From: Euonymus europaeus
Taxonomy: Eukaryota; Streptophyta; Magnoliopsida; Celastrales; Celastraceae
Length of the DNA: 64,000 nucleotides
Direction of reading: 5' to 3'
NCBI GenBank assembly: GCA_963580455.1
Contig: OY756968.1
Location: forward strand, 18,135,996 to 18,199,995
The notes beneath the pieces are model-generated. The model made no database searches, had not been told where the DNA came from, and saw nothing but the letters and a program-made list of their open reading frames with translations. Shown here piece after piece: positions 49,580 through 60,663 of the stretch; positions within the stretch are counted from its first letter, which is position 1; each line of letters begins with the position of its first letter. The position numbers and the translations under genes are program-made.

Positions 49580-50960
49580 GACTTAAGCTTTGCCATCCGG
49601 TGATAAAGACTATAATTATAATTCAAAACAGTTTATTAGATTGAAATGAATGCAGTTAACATAATAAACACTATTTTTATGCCCCTGGATAGGATAGCTA
49701 TACATAGTAATTAACACAATGTAATTTCACTATTAAACAATGCATTTAACCACATCATGAAACCATTGTAATAATGGCTTTCAGAATAACATCCGCCACC
49801 AGAATGTAACTAGTTCAATATATATAACATCAAGTACAAGACAATAAACAAAATGTCTTGTAATGCAGCACAATGTTACATGTATTTCAGAACATCAACA
49901 CACATAACAGTTTTTACAATAACTTTAATGTTTTAACCACTGTACACACTGTTTTTAAACCCGGGACATGATACAGTTATATCATCGTAATGACATTGTA
50001 ATTTTAATATTAAACAACGAATTAACAAGCTCCACAAACATAATGTAGTTATAAAACAATAAAATCATGTTTGCTGTAGCAGAATGCAAGTGAAAAAATA
50101 TTACAATGCTTTATATTAATACATTGCATTTTTTTTAGTATATGACAATGCAACTACGAGTGTTGACATTGTAATAATGCACAATAAACATGATTTAATA
50201 CAATGTAATTACAACAGTGTAACTAGCTCGCTATGACAATATAACATCTAATACAAGAAAATTAACAAATTCTCCAGTACTATATTACTTAGAAAAACTT
50301 TATCCGAATATCAATAATGTCTCAAACTGACGAGGAGCCATGTCACAATGTTTATAACATACCATGAATGATTATTCAGGGCACTGTATTTGAAAAGATA
50401 AAAACCTATTTCATCAGCTATTTCACTCTGTTATAGTGCTATTAAAAAAATTACAACCAAATCAATCATAAAATGATTTGCAGTCAGTCGATCACTACTC
50501 CACATGGTGTTATGAGGTTCTATGCAGTGTAATATCTAACGAAATTAGAAATAAAACATATTATAGTGTACAAAGATCAAATGATGCTGGAAATCGAACA
50601 AAAATTCAACAGATAATGGTGAATGAAAAAAAGTTGAAACCTTTTAACGAAAACTTACTCCGAGCTAGATGTCGCACACAATGTGTTGATGATTTATGCT
50701 CTGCGGGCTTCGTCAAAACACTGTCGTCGAAGATATTGATGAAGAAGAAGATTTAGAGTGAATCGGTTCTACATTTCGAGACAGGGGAAAATGAGTTTGT
50801 GCTAAATGGGTTGTTTTAACTACAGTTTCAATTTTCACAGATTATTGTGATTTCATTGTTTTTGAAATTCAAAAGTCAAAAAATCTGCTGACTCAACAAA
50901 CCTAGGTGGCAGCCACGTAGATTAGGTAAGCTTTGGATTGGATACTAACTCTAGTGACCT
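49580..50960. other. MULE 1 right arm, non-coding
   Basis: Dense in ACATTG/CAATGT words. Part is inverted with respect to 46930-47038. No gene is supported. The 50478-50756 frame has no motif I recognise and overlaps the region corresponding to a 5' leader exon. Confidence 0.6.
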
Positions 50961-50977
50961 GTAGTACTACCGAAAAA

Positions 50978-51035
50978 CGGTAGTTCTAAACATACATAAA
51001 GTTTCTATACATAACCCTACATAATCTACATGTCA
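50978..51035 (+). repeat. Left terminal inverted repeat of MULE 2
   Basis: CGGTAGTTCTAAACATACAT starts the element. TACATAAAG begins at base 16 and TACATAATCTA follows, matched in the same spacing at the right end. Confidence 0.75.
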
Positions 51036-52077
51036 TCCTACATGGCAATGTGACTCAGCAAATTCAAAAGAATTAATTTGAAAATTGAAAATTTGTTTGG
51101 GAAGCTAACCCAGCTGACATAACCATGGTAATCTCTCGGGAACCGCTAAAAATCAAACTAAACCCATACTTTTGAAAACCGGCGTCAGTTGCTTACGTTT
51201 TCGTCTTCTCCATCAAATATCAGTGCGATTCGAGCGGGAAGAAGAAGAAGAATACCCTGTAAATGTAAGTGGCCATTGTTGCTCTGGTTTATTTCATTCG
51301 CTGAGATTCATTGTTACTCTGGTTTATTGGAGAAATTAACATTTGTATTCGAAGTCTAAAGGGATTTGATCTCTGAAATTACTCGTAGTGGTAATCTATC
51401 TCACAAGTCTGATAGTAGAAGTTGGTAGATTATGTATATAGAGATAAAGTGGAAATCTTGGAGAGTAGTTTCTCAAAAATTGAAACTGAATTTTAGAACT
51501 TCGTTTGAAATAGGGCTTCTCGTATATGATTAAAGTTTATGTCCCACAATTATCACTTTTTATGCTGGATTATGTAATGAGTGTTTAATTAGTACTGATT
51601 GTAAAACATTAGTGCAGTGATTCCGTTTTGCCAATTATTCGTGATTAATTACACTTTACATCTCTACAATTACATTCTTTAAGGGATGAAATGCATTACC
51701 TAATAGACAACACTCCATGTAGTCCCTTTAACTGATTACATTGGAATTCCATATGGCCTGGTATTTTAGGTAACCTGTAGAGCTTGGAGAACCTTGTATG
51801 TGATATACTAAATTGAAGCTTACAACTTGCTTGGAAATAGGACTTCTTTTACATCGATATAGTTTATATATCCAATGAATATAACTCCTTATGCCGGAAT
51901 TTATAATGAAGGTTTTGATGCATATGATTATTGTGAAGATGTTTTCATTACATTGTATATGTTATGAATCACAGTTTTCATGTCCTGAATTACACTATAT
52001 ATTATGTAATTCTCCCACCAATTTCATGTATTGTTTTAACAATGCATCTGATATTACACTGCATCTGTAATAGTACA

Positions 52078-55000
52078 ATGGCGAAGCTGTCAAGCAAGAA
52101 AAGAAAGCGATCTATGAAATCATCGGAAGCATCATCATCTTCCACACCTGTTGCAGAACCAAAGCAGCGTCATTTACAGTACAAGTCCAACCTTGTTGCT
52201 TTGAAATCACTAGTGAAGAAATTGAAGTTCACAAAGCTGCAAAAGAAGTACCTGAGGATGACACCCATATGGATAATGTTGAAGCAACTCATGAGTGATG
52301 AATTCAATGACTTCCAAACAAGAAAACAGGATGATATACTTTCTGATATCATGATGACATACAATACTGAAAAGCGATGCTTTGAGCTTGGCAGAACCAA
52401 TGTAAACCTAACTGAAAATGATATAACCGTCATCTTTGGTATTGTATCTGGAAATAGATTACTGAAGATTGGGAGATCAAAGAAGCCTAGGGGGAACAAG
52501 TTTGTGAGACGTTGTTTCAAACACCAGAGAAGGTTGAAGTTATCGAACATTAAGGCTGCCATTGAGAAAGCTGTGAAAAGAGATAAGGAGAAGGATGCAA
52601 AAGACGTTGCCAGATTGATGATGTTATATGCTTGCTTGACTTTGTTTTTCTCGACAAGAGCAGATCACCTGCCATGGGCCTTCGTGAACTTGGTATATGA
52701 TCTAAATTATGTGAAGAAATATAACTGGTCGAAAGCAATAGTGGATACGCTCATCGAGTCCATATCGAAGAACATCTCGCAACCGAAGAAAATAACAGGA
52801 TGTGTTGCTGTGATTTCTGTAAGTTACCTCTAACCTACTATATCGTTGGACCTATAATTACTGTGTACCCATCTAATAAGTTCATTTGAATATGCATGCA
52901 GTATTGGTTATGCGAACACACAAACTTGTTCAATCCTGTGCGATCGAGGACATTCCCACGATTCCTGAAGTGGGACATCAGAGGCTGGCAAAAGGATTTC
53001 AAAGAAACTCACATCGACACCTTGAGAGGGAAAATGGTAATTTTACTCTAGTGGTTCTCCTATGACATTATGTTCGCCCCTATTTACACTGTGAAAGTAG
53101 TTAATCACATTTTATTGGCGTCTAATTGTAGGCAAACAACGTAATTCAGGGCGAATTAGCCATGAGTAAAAAGGAGGAACTTGTACTTGAGAATGAGCAG
53201 TCCGATTCCGATACCGAAACAGATGAGAGCGATGAAAGTGACGAGAGCGGCGATGAAGATAGTGAGAGCACAAGCTCCTCAAATAGTGAGCATAATGAAC
53301 CTGTACCAGAGAACGAAGAGCATGATGGCAGTGGAAGAAATGTCGATAACCGAACCATCTTGGACGAGGATGAACTCTACACCATAGCTGTAACATCGCC
53401 AACAAACAGTGCTGCGCATGGTGAATGTGCTGACCGTGGCAGTGATTTGAAAGATGTCATCCTGAGATTAAAAGAAATGGAGAAGGAGAGGAATGCAGTT
53501 AACAAGGAGCTTGAAGTAATGCAAGTGGAGAATGTAGTGCAAATAAAGGAAAAAAGAGAAGTTGCAAAGTGAGTTGTCGGAGATGAGAGCAGCAATGTCG
53601 CTGAAAGACCTTGAAATGCAGAAAATAATGGATGAGAAAAATCGGGTGATGGAAGAACTTGAGAAATTGAAAGCAGAAACCGGCAGTATTGTCGCTTTAT
53701 TCGAGTCTCCGAAGTCCAAAATTCCAGCTGATCATGCAGAGGTATCACCTCATAGTGAATATGGTACTGAAGCTGAAAAAAATCCTGATCCATTAGTGGA
53801 TGCTCACGCAACTCCCCTACAAACTGTGGCTCCCATCACCATCGACAGCACCACTGTTGGACTTGTAGAAAAGAAAAGAAAACAATCCACAACATCAATG
53901 GTGAAGAGGATCAAAACAAAGATAAGAGCTGGAAAAGAGGACACAGACTTCGAGTATGGATTCAGGAACCAGACAACTCAAACTGAAAAAGGAAATCATG
54001 TTGTGCAAGGTGAAGGTGACGTAACAGACGTTGTGAATGTAGATCAAATGGCAATGGTGGATACTCCTATAACGGTACTCCGAATCAACAAAAGATGTGC
54101 AACATTCAAGCACATGACACCTGAAGCCATGTCCAAACTTGAACACATAGCTGCACAAGGGAAAATGAGGTGCGTTTTACTGGTTAGAAATTTTTCATAA
54201 AATACACTATTGTTGTCTATTATCACGCGTTAGAATCCATTAATTACACTATATTATCCATGAAAAACAATGCATTTTTGAAAAATGCAGTGCTGTAGTC
54301 TGGCTTGGGGAGAATTTCCTGCTTTACTCAGACTTGATAGGCCTGTACAATGGAGACATGGTTTCTAGCAATGTGAGTAGTGGCTAGACACAACAATTGT
54401 AAAAATTGCTTTAATTACATTTTAAAGTGTTAAACACCGTGACTTCACTGTAGCTTATAAACGCGTACTCAGAGTACTTGATGAAGAAGCAGTCTAGTGC
54501 AGCCGAGGATCCGAAGTTTTTGGAAGACCCTGTGGTATCGCTGGTCATGACAAGCTCCTGCATGTCATACCTGAGAATGAAGAAAGATAACCTATTGCAA
54601 AAATGTGTTGCAGACAAGCTTGTCAACCAGCTCCACAAGTACACCTATGTGATATTCCCATTGCATGCCGCTGGACACCATAACACAGCAAACCACTGGA
54701 CTTTACTGGTGCTAGACGTCATAAAAGCATCGTGGAGCCATTACAATTCGCTTCTCCCACGGAAGGCAAGCAGTGAAGATCCTTATCTAAAAGATGCGCA
54801 ACTACTGGTAAGTTTTAAATGCATAATATGCTATACTTTATGGTCCTGGTTAATACACTCTTGCCTTTTATATGTAGGTGAACTACTTCAACACACTGGC
54901 ATTGTTTGAAGATCCCAGCCAGTTCCAATCAGCTGAGATTGTTACCATAAGGGACACACCACAACAGGCAGCAGGCTCATAAGTATAATTTAATTTCAAT

Positions 55001-55213
55001 TTTTTCCATTGAAATTATTTGAGATGACATTAAACAAAGTTGGTTAATTACAGGATTGACTGTGGTGTCATTTGTATGTATATAATGGAGTGTCTCTTCA
55101 ACCGCATGATGATCCCGACCAAGATTAACAAAACTGACATTGTCGATCATAGGGCAAGGATTATTCACAACTTTCTTACAGATGAAAAACACGGATGGGG
55201 TATAAAGCAGTGA
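52078..55213 (+). pseudogene. Ulp1-like (C48) cysteine protease gene in MULE 2
   Basis: Inferred exons are 52078-52818, 52902-53036, 53132-54169, 54291-54372, 54454-54807, 54878-about 54980 and 55054-55213. All but one junction have GT-AG borders and matching phases. The N-terminus is basic (KLSSKKRKRS), then comes a plant-transposon-type helical region. An acidic Ser/Glu/Asp tract (53170-53300) and a coiled coil (53450-53680) follow. The C-terminus is the Ulp1 fold: NHWTLLVLD (catalytic His), HYNSL (Asn where Ulp1 has Asp), PQQ (oxyanion Gln) and DCGVICMYIMECL (catalytic Cys). Ulp1 enzymes cleave SUMO or similar tags. Lesions are a one-base frameshift near 53550-53570 within an A-rich run, and a lost donor after PQQAAGS (CATAAGTAT where GTAAGT is expected). 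The role within MULEs is not known. Confidence 0.82.
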
Positions 55214-55716
55214 CTGACGAATTCAATGAACAAATGGCTTATTAATTTTGGTTGTGTCCATTAGAATCTGGAACACATGTACTTTGTATATATTTTGCTG
55301 AAATTGGTATACCAACCTAGTTTGTTTAGCCTTTGTTTGGCATGTTTTGGAACTCTGCCTCCAGGTTGGCATGTTGGGTCTAAGGAAGACCATTTTGGAT
55401 TTAATATATTCACATATTGTTTATGTATTTTTGATTTCACATGTAAATAAATGCATATATAGTGTTTTTACACGGGTCCACAATGTAATAAGTGAAACAG
55501 ATGATGTAATAATTTACAATGTAAATAAATGCATACTGTAATAATTTACTCATATTAACTACATACTTCCTCGTCAAAAACCCAGTTTAAATGAAGTTCA
55601 TCAAATTATAACTTCAACATCTATTACAAAATAAACCCCAATTAGGGATATTAGAATGAACATGTCATTCTCAAAAATAACAAAATACATAAATACTCAT
55701 GACCAAGTCTAACACA

Positions 55717-57950
55717 TCACATGGCTAATCCCCCCTCCCCCTCTTCGACATTAATATCTTCATTCCTATCTTCATTGCCTTGAACAGCTGCAATTGACCT
55801 GCTACCACTGCCCTTTCTTTTTCTCCAGAGCACCTTTTTCTTCATAATAGTCCGAGGGCGACCCTTTCCTCTTTTGACAATCGGGTCAATTGGGTTACTG
55901 ACACTTGTATTGATTGCTGCATTTGTGGTTGATGTAATACTAACATAATAAGTCTCAACCCACTTCAACAAATTAGAATAATTGACTTCATTCTCAGCTG
56001 CCACATCGGCTAAACGGTTAAATGATCTGCACAATTAATCATATCTACGTTGTTCAACAGTTGTGTTCGAACCAACGCAATTAACCATAACACGCGTATG
56101 ACACCTCTTAATATCTTTCCTCCATCTCCGTATAACATAGTGCTCGGGCAAAATGAAGTTATCATTATCAATAAACACCTTCAATGCGTGCTTGCACATA
56201 ATTCCACGGAACTCATAACTAAAACAAGAACAACTTATATCATGCCCATCGTATCTTACAGTGAACATAACCTTCTTCTTGAAACCCTCCCCATAAACAA
56301 CATCCTCTATTACGACATACTCCGTCAGCAATGGATATTTATCAACACCTATGATCCCACAATACATCATACCAAGCAATTCTTTTTGAAATTCAACGAA
56401 CTTCTTAGCAGTGTAGGCATTTTGCATCTGCTTCTCCATCTCATAAAATGTAGAGCAAGGAATTTGTTTGTTCAAGGATTCAAAATCAGCCTCACACTCC
56501 TTCTCGACTTTCCTCCTTAAAGCATTATCATATTGTTCTCCAAATTGTTTCAAAGATGTCTTTGAATTCACATACCCATCAAAGAAAGCATTCATACTCT
56601 CACTTCGCCCCGTCGTAGACATACCGGCCCAGAAGCATTTTTTCACAAAAATCGGAACCCACATCTGCCTCTGCGAGTGTAGTTGCTCCAGCCAAGCATT
56701 TCCTTGCAGATTATACATGTAAATGAGCAAGGTCCACAAATCTGTCATGTAAAAAAATAGTGTGTGAATTACATTATACAACCCGGCAAATACATTATAT
56801 GAAACCTCATTACACTATTAAACATTTTAATTACATGTTCGACACCCAGAAAAAACAAAAACAGATACTTACCCTCAAACTCATCGACGCTTTGTGAATC
56901 ATAAACAGCTTCAGCCAACATTTTTGACAAATCCTCGTACTGGTGATGATAACGTAATTTCTCTGGCACTTTCTTCATTATGTGCCACAAACATAGTCTA
57001 TGTTTCATTGATGGAAATACAATTTCTATAGCATTCTTCATGGCCCGATCCTGATCAGTAATAATACCCTTAGGTGGAACACCTCCCATACATGCTAACC
57101 ATGTTCTAAACAACCAAACAAATGTCTCTGTATCTTCACTCGAAATCAACCCACAACCGAGAAGTATGGAATGACCATGGTGGTTAACCCCAACAAATGG
57201 AGCGAATGGCATATCGTACTTATTAGTAAGATACGTTGTGTCAAACGTAACCACATCTCCGAATTCTTGATACGCCGCCCTACTACGCGGATCGGCCCAA
57301 AATACATTTTTCAGGCGTCCATCGTCATCCCAATCAATCATTGAGAAGAACCCAGTATTGCTCGATTGTATCCTCAAAAAATAGCTTTGCATCGCAATCG
57401 CATCACCTTCACCGAGGCGCATACATCTTGCCTTAGATATTAAATTCATAGTATCCTTCTCCAGGAACGCCAACTTTTCATGACCCCCAGCAGAAATTAC
57501 TAGTGAATTATGGCTTTTGCTCGGTCTAATTCCAGCAATGTCGTTGATCTCTAGTTGCCTCTTCACATGCGGGTTAATCTCCCTATTGCATCTAAAAAAT
57601 CTGCTTTGACTAGGACTCAATTCATGATTGTGATCGTCATCAAACAAGGTAATCTCCCACTTCCCATTCACATTTAATCGGCCCGTCATCCTCGCCTTGC
57701 AATCATTCTTAGAATTAGCACGATGATTGATCGGGTTTCTTGAATGGCTTACATACTTGTCCGACCTCCCACAACTGAAAATCAAGTACTTATACATCCC
57801 ATTCTGATTCTTAGTAAGTGACCTCCTTTTCACCGAGAACCCATTAGCAACCCCATATTCCTTATAGAAGATAAACATTTCATCTACTGACTCAAAAGAC
57901 ATCCCAATCCTTGGTACCCCATCTGCAGCAACATCAACACAATCAACCAT
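55717..57950 (-). pseudogene. FAR1-like MULE transposase with one nonsense codon (MULE 2)
   Basis: The ATG (57950) follows a GTTCGCAG acceptor. Exon 1 runs to 56873 (GAGG/GTAAGT), and exon 2 starts at 56741 after ACATGACAG. The joined frame is 594 codons, then TAA (56037-56035), then 105 more open codons to 55717. Domains in order: FAR1 zinc finger (IFYKEYGVANGFSVKRRS, DCKARMTGR, FDDDHNHELSP), linker, MULE DDE core (VTFDTTYLTNKYDMPF, GIITDQDRAMKNA, TGRSESMNAFFDGYVNSKT) and SWIM finger (CSCFSYEFRGIMCKHALKVF). After the stop the same frame continues CRSFNRLADVAAENE and a basic RGKGRPR tail. Relatives read through this point, so one substitution truncates the C-terminus after all catalytic parts. 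It may still be partly functional. Confidence 0.9.
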
Positions 57951-58500
57951 GACTTCCCTGCGAACACAAAAATAATTGTTGGTAATGAGAAACACCGGAT
58001 ATCTGTGTAATGAAATATATATACTGAAACTACGTTAAATAGAATAGAAAATGTAATTTTGTATACTAAAAGTGTAATTAATCATGTTAAAAATGTAATT
58101 ATTTAAACATACAATATAATTGGTACCCTATGCTAAAAATGTAACTATACATAAAAAAAGGTGTAATTACTCATAACAACCATGTTATTATTAAAACCCA
58201 CAAAGATACATTGCCAACTCATTTCAACTGCTCTCTTTGAATCATGATGAATACCTATTCCATAATTACATAATGTAATTAGACCCGAAACACAGTTTCT
58301 TCCTAGCTAAAAAATTAAAAAAACGCCCAACAAAACCTAATTATAACCCATGCTAACAAGCAAAATAAACCCCTACCCAAATGGAAACCCAACCTCAACA
58401 GGCTTATTTGATCATCTGCTTACCTTAAGATCACCGAAAATGGCGTCGATCTCCTCTCGCCTTCCGCACGTTCAACCCTCCCACAAAGCTAAGACAAATA
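57951..58500 (-). other. 5' leader exon and intron of the MULE 2 transposase
   Basis: On the minus strand a leader exon ends TGATCTTAAG/GTAAGC at 58424. The intron ends TTCGCAG at 57958, eight bases before the ATG. MULE 1 has an equivalent intron ending TTGTTACAG. The intron is rich in AATGTAATTA words. Confidence 0.5.
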
Positions 58501-58699
58501 ACTAGAACTTCCTCTGTACTCCATTAAATAATTCTATTATTAAAAAAAATCAAAAAGAGAAACGTGCAAGAGAAGTCGCCAGCATTGCACCATCATTGAG
58601 ACGCACACCATTTGATTTGACAACATGAGATAGACGGGAAGATATAACTAGATTAACCAAACTCTAACTTTGATAATTCTATGTAGAATGCTGACTAAG

Positions 58700-58758
58700 A
58701 TAATGACTAGATTATGTATCCTTATGTACAGCAGCTTTATGTACATTTGCAGTTTTCC
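58700..58758 (-). repeat. Right terminal inverted repeat of MULE 2
   Basis: In reverse it starts GGAAAACTGCAAATGTACAT and aligns gap-free with the left end. 15 of the first 24 bases match, and all of the nine-base word TACATAAAG. Confidence 0.75.
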
Positions 58759-58823
58759 ACCGAAAAATCAACTTGACAGCTTCCATGGAGAGTTTCTAGA
58801 TTTCGTCGACCAGCACATCATCG

Positions 58824-60663
58824 GTGTCTCCTTCTGAGCTTCTCTTCAAGGCTCTCACACTGATTCCAATCCCTCACTACGTTCTAGGCTTGCTTTTGAT
58901 ATTTCTCCTCTTCCTCTACAATTTCTTGGAGATTCATTTCCTTCACAATGTAGTCAAGGGGTTTCGCGGTGACTCGGTGTCGCTAATCTTCAATTGAAGC
59001 TTCGAGCTCAACAAATTGGTTTGGTTCCTAGTGTCAGCTACTTCACGGAAGGTGAAAATTTAACTGTTTCAGAAGATTGTGGGGTTAGGTTGTGATTTTT
59101 GAGTGAATTAATCACTAGTTAGATCAGAAAAATTCTGCATTATCTATCAAATGTAATTTAGAGGATGCATAACCAAACATGATTTTTGAGTGAATTATTC
59201 AAAAGTCGTGAATGATTCTCTATTGTAGTAGTCATGATATTTTTATTTCACCTCCTCAATTTGCGCCTCTATATTAGTATTCAGTATTAATGTACTGTTT
59301 CTGTTTAGACGCATATTCCATGCACAAGATGGTGGGACAATGGGTCTGGATTGACTTATGTATTCTGATGATTGGTACTAATTATTTTGAGAAGTTAATT
59401 TTCAAGCTATATGTTTTATGCATGAATTTGATTCTTTTGGTGTACCATTTAAAATACATTTTACTCAGGAAAACTGCAAATAACGAGAATGTTCATGTCC
59501 TCTACCTAGGTAGAAACAACTTTTCAAGATTTCAGTTTTTTTGTAACTTTTAGGAAATCTTGTGCCCATTTTATTTTGAAATAAAAAAGGGGCGGGGGGG
59601 GGGGGGGGGTTGGGGGTTGGTGTGGGCGGGCGGGGTGGTGTGGGGGGTGGGAACAAAGCTTCCATTTTCTTTAATGAGTACACTTTGAGTTCAAAGCTCA
59701 TCCGAAATTGGTTTTATGGTAAACTATTGATGTGTCAGTGGTATTGGGTTTAAAGAGCCTAAGTCTTTGTTTATGTATTGTTTTTCTTCATCGTAACTTG
59801 AACATGGATTCTGGTTGCTCACAAAAAAAAAAAAAATCGAATACTGGTCCTGCTATCAGTTTTTGTATAATTGATTATGTACATTTTGGATGTAGGATAG
59901 CAGTATAAATGTTGCTCCATACTAAATACTTGCATAGTTATGTTGTAGAATAGAAATATAATATAAATTTATACACAATATTTAAGGTAGCCGGAGGCAA
60001 ATTGTTAGTTACCACAATTTTTTTCCCCAGGAGATTACATAATTCTTGTATTTATGAACTTGCGTTTAACAGTTTGTGAAGGTGCCTCCCAAGTGAATGA
60101 TACCACTCCAAGAAATGATAACATTCCAATTGTTATAGTCATACCTGGTCTAATGAGTGATTCTACTGATGCTGTAAGTATCATTCATTTTTTTTTTGTT
60201 TCATCCCTTTCAAACTGAATCTCTAATTTCCTTTGGTGCTTTTAGGGAAATACTATTGAAATTATTCAAAACTGGACTCTTGCCAGATAGCCATATGTCC
60301 GCTCTTTCATTTTTTTTTCTTTTAAAAGGACACCCATTTATCCTTGTCTTCTGGTGAAAGGGTACGCAATAGAAAAGTATCTGTCGAGGTATCGAGGTAC
60401 CGCGAGACTTTTGTGCTCAGGGAACTGGAAAAGGAGTCTCCTGCTAATGGACCTTACAGCAGCCAGTTTTGGAGCAATTAAATTTGAGATCGATGTGTTT
60501 AACTCTTTTAAATAATAGTTAATTTGTCACTACTCTCTCTCTCTCTCTCTCATAAACGTGTAACATGTAACAGTACATAAATCATCTTGCTTTCAAGATG
60601 GCAAGGCAGGGCTGCGTTGTCGTTGAAAGCAATCATCGCAGACTTGGTGGCATATCAATGACT
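58824..60663 (+). pseudogene. EMB8-like alpha/beta hydrolase, 5' exons (copy B)
   Basis: Exon 1 (58824-59051) encodes SPSELLFKALTLIPIPHYVL, a hydrophobic helix and NFLEIHFLHNVVKGFRGD, the full N-terminus that copy A lacks. The start codon is GTG where copy A has ATG, and TGA interrupts at 58995. The second exon (TPWL...SYRR) is deleted. Exon 3 (59308-59369) has TGA for Trp at 59351, and its donor is ATTGG instead of GTTGG. Exon 4 (60073-60173) keeps the frame that copy A lost (CEGASQVNDTT, IPIVIVIPGLMSDSTDA). Exon 5 is 60574-60663 (YINHLAFKMARQGCVVVESN). Copies A and B carry different lesions, so they decayed independently. MULE 2 inserted about 57 bp upstream. Confidence 0.85.
59591..59650. 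repeat. G-rich low-complexity tract
   Basis: A run of about 18 G followed by GGGGTTGGGGG, GGGCGGGCGGGG and GGGGGG blocks. Copy A has only GGGGTGGGGGTGGG here (8008-8021), so the tract expanded in copy B. It could form a G-quadruplex. Confidence 0.85.

Larger units (their letters stand above)
46258..50960 (+). mobile_element. Mutator-like element 1 (decayed)
   Basis: The left end (GTATCCCTAAAGCTTGCATC, then ATACATAATCTATGTGGCA) is mirrored at the right end, which reads in reverse GTATCCAATCCAAAGCTTACC then CTAATCTACGTGG. Further in, 46930-47038 and 50066-50176 form inverted arms (both contain CAACACTCGTAGTTGCATTG). The left termini also resemble those of MULE 2. It encodes a truncated FAR1-like transposase and probably contains a copia LTR (48675-49500). 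I found no clear 9-bp target duplication, so the exact edges are approximate. Confidence 0.7.
50978..58758. mobile_element. Mutator-like element 2 carrying transposase and Ulp1-like gene
   Basis: A 7.78-kb element flanked by perfect 9-bp duplications ACCGAAAAA (50969-50977 and 58759-58767), the length typical of Mutator elements. Terminal inverted repeats align without gaps over about 60 bp and are imperfect. Shared words at equal distance from each end are TACATAAAG, TACATAA and TACATAATCTA. Inside are a Ulp1-type gene on the plus strand (52078-55213) and a FAR1/MULE transposase on the minus strand (57950-55717). Their 3' ends converge with about 500 bp between. Plant MULEs carrying Ulp1-like genes are known (for example Kaonashi elements of Arabidopsis). 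Both genes here have a small number of disabling lesions, so the copy is recently dead or nearly so. Confidence 0.88.

Noticed and set aside
52170..52562. 130-codon minus-strand frame opposite the Ulp1-like gene
   Set aside because: It is antisense to a spliced coding exon with clear family features.
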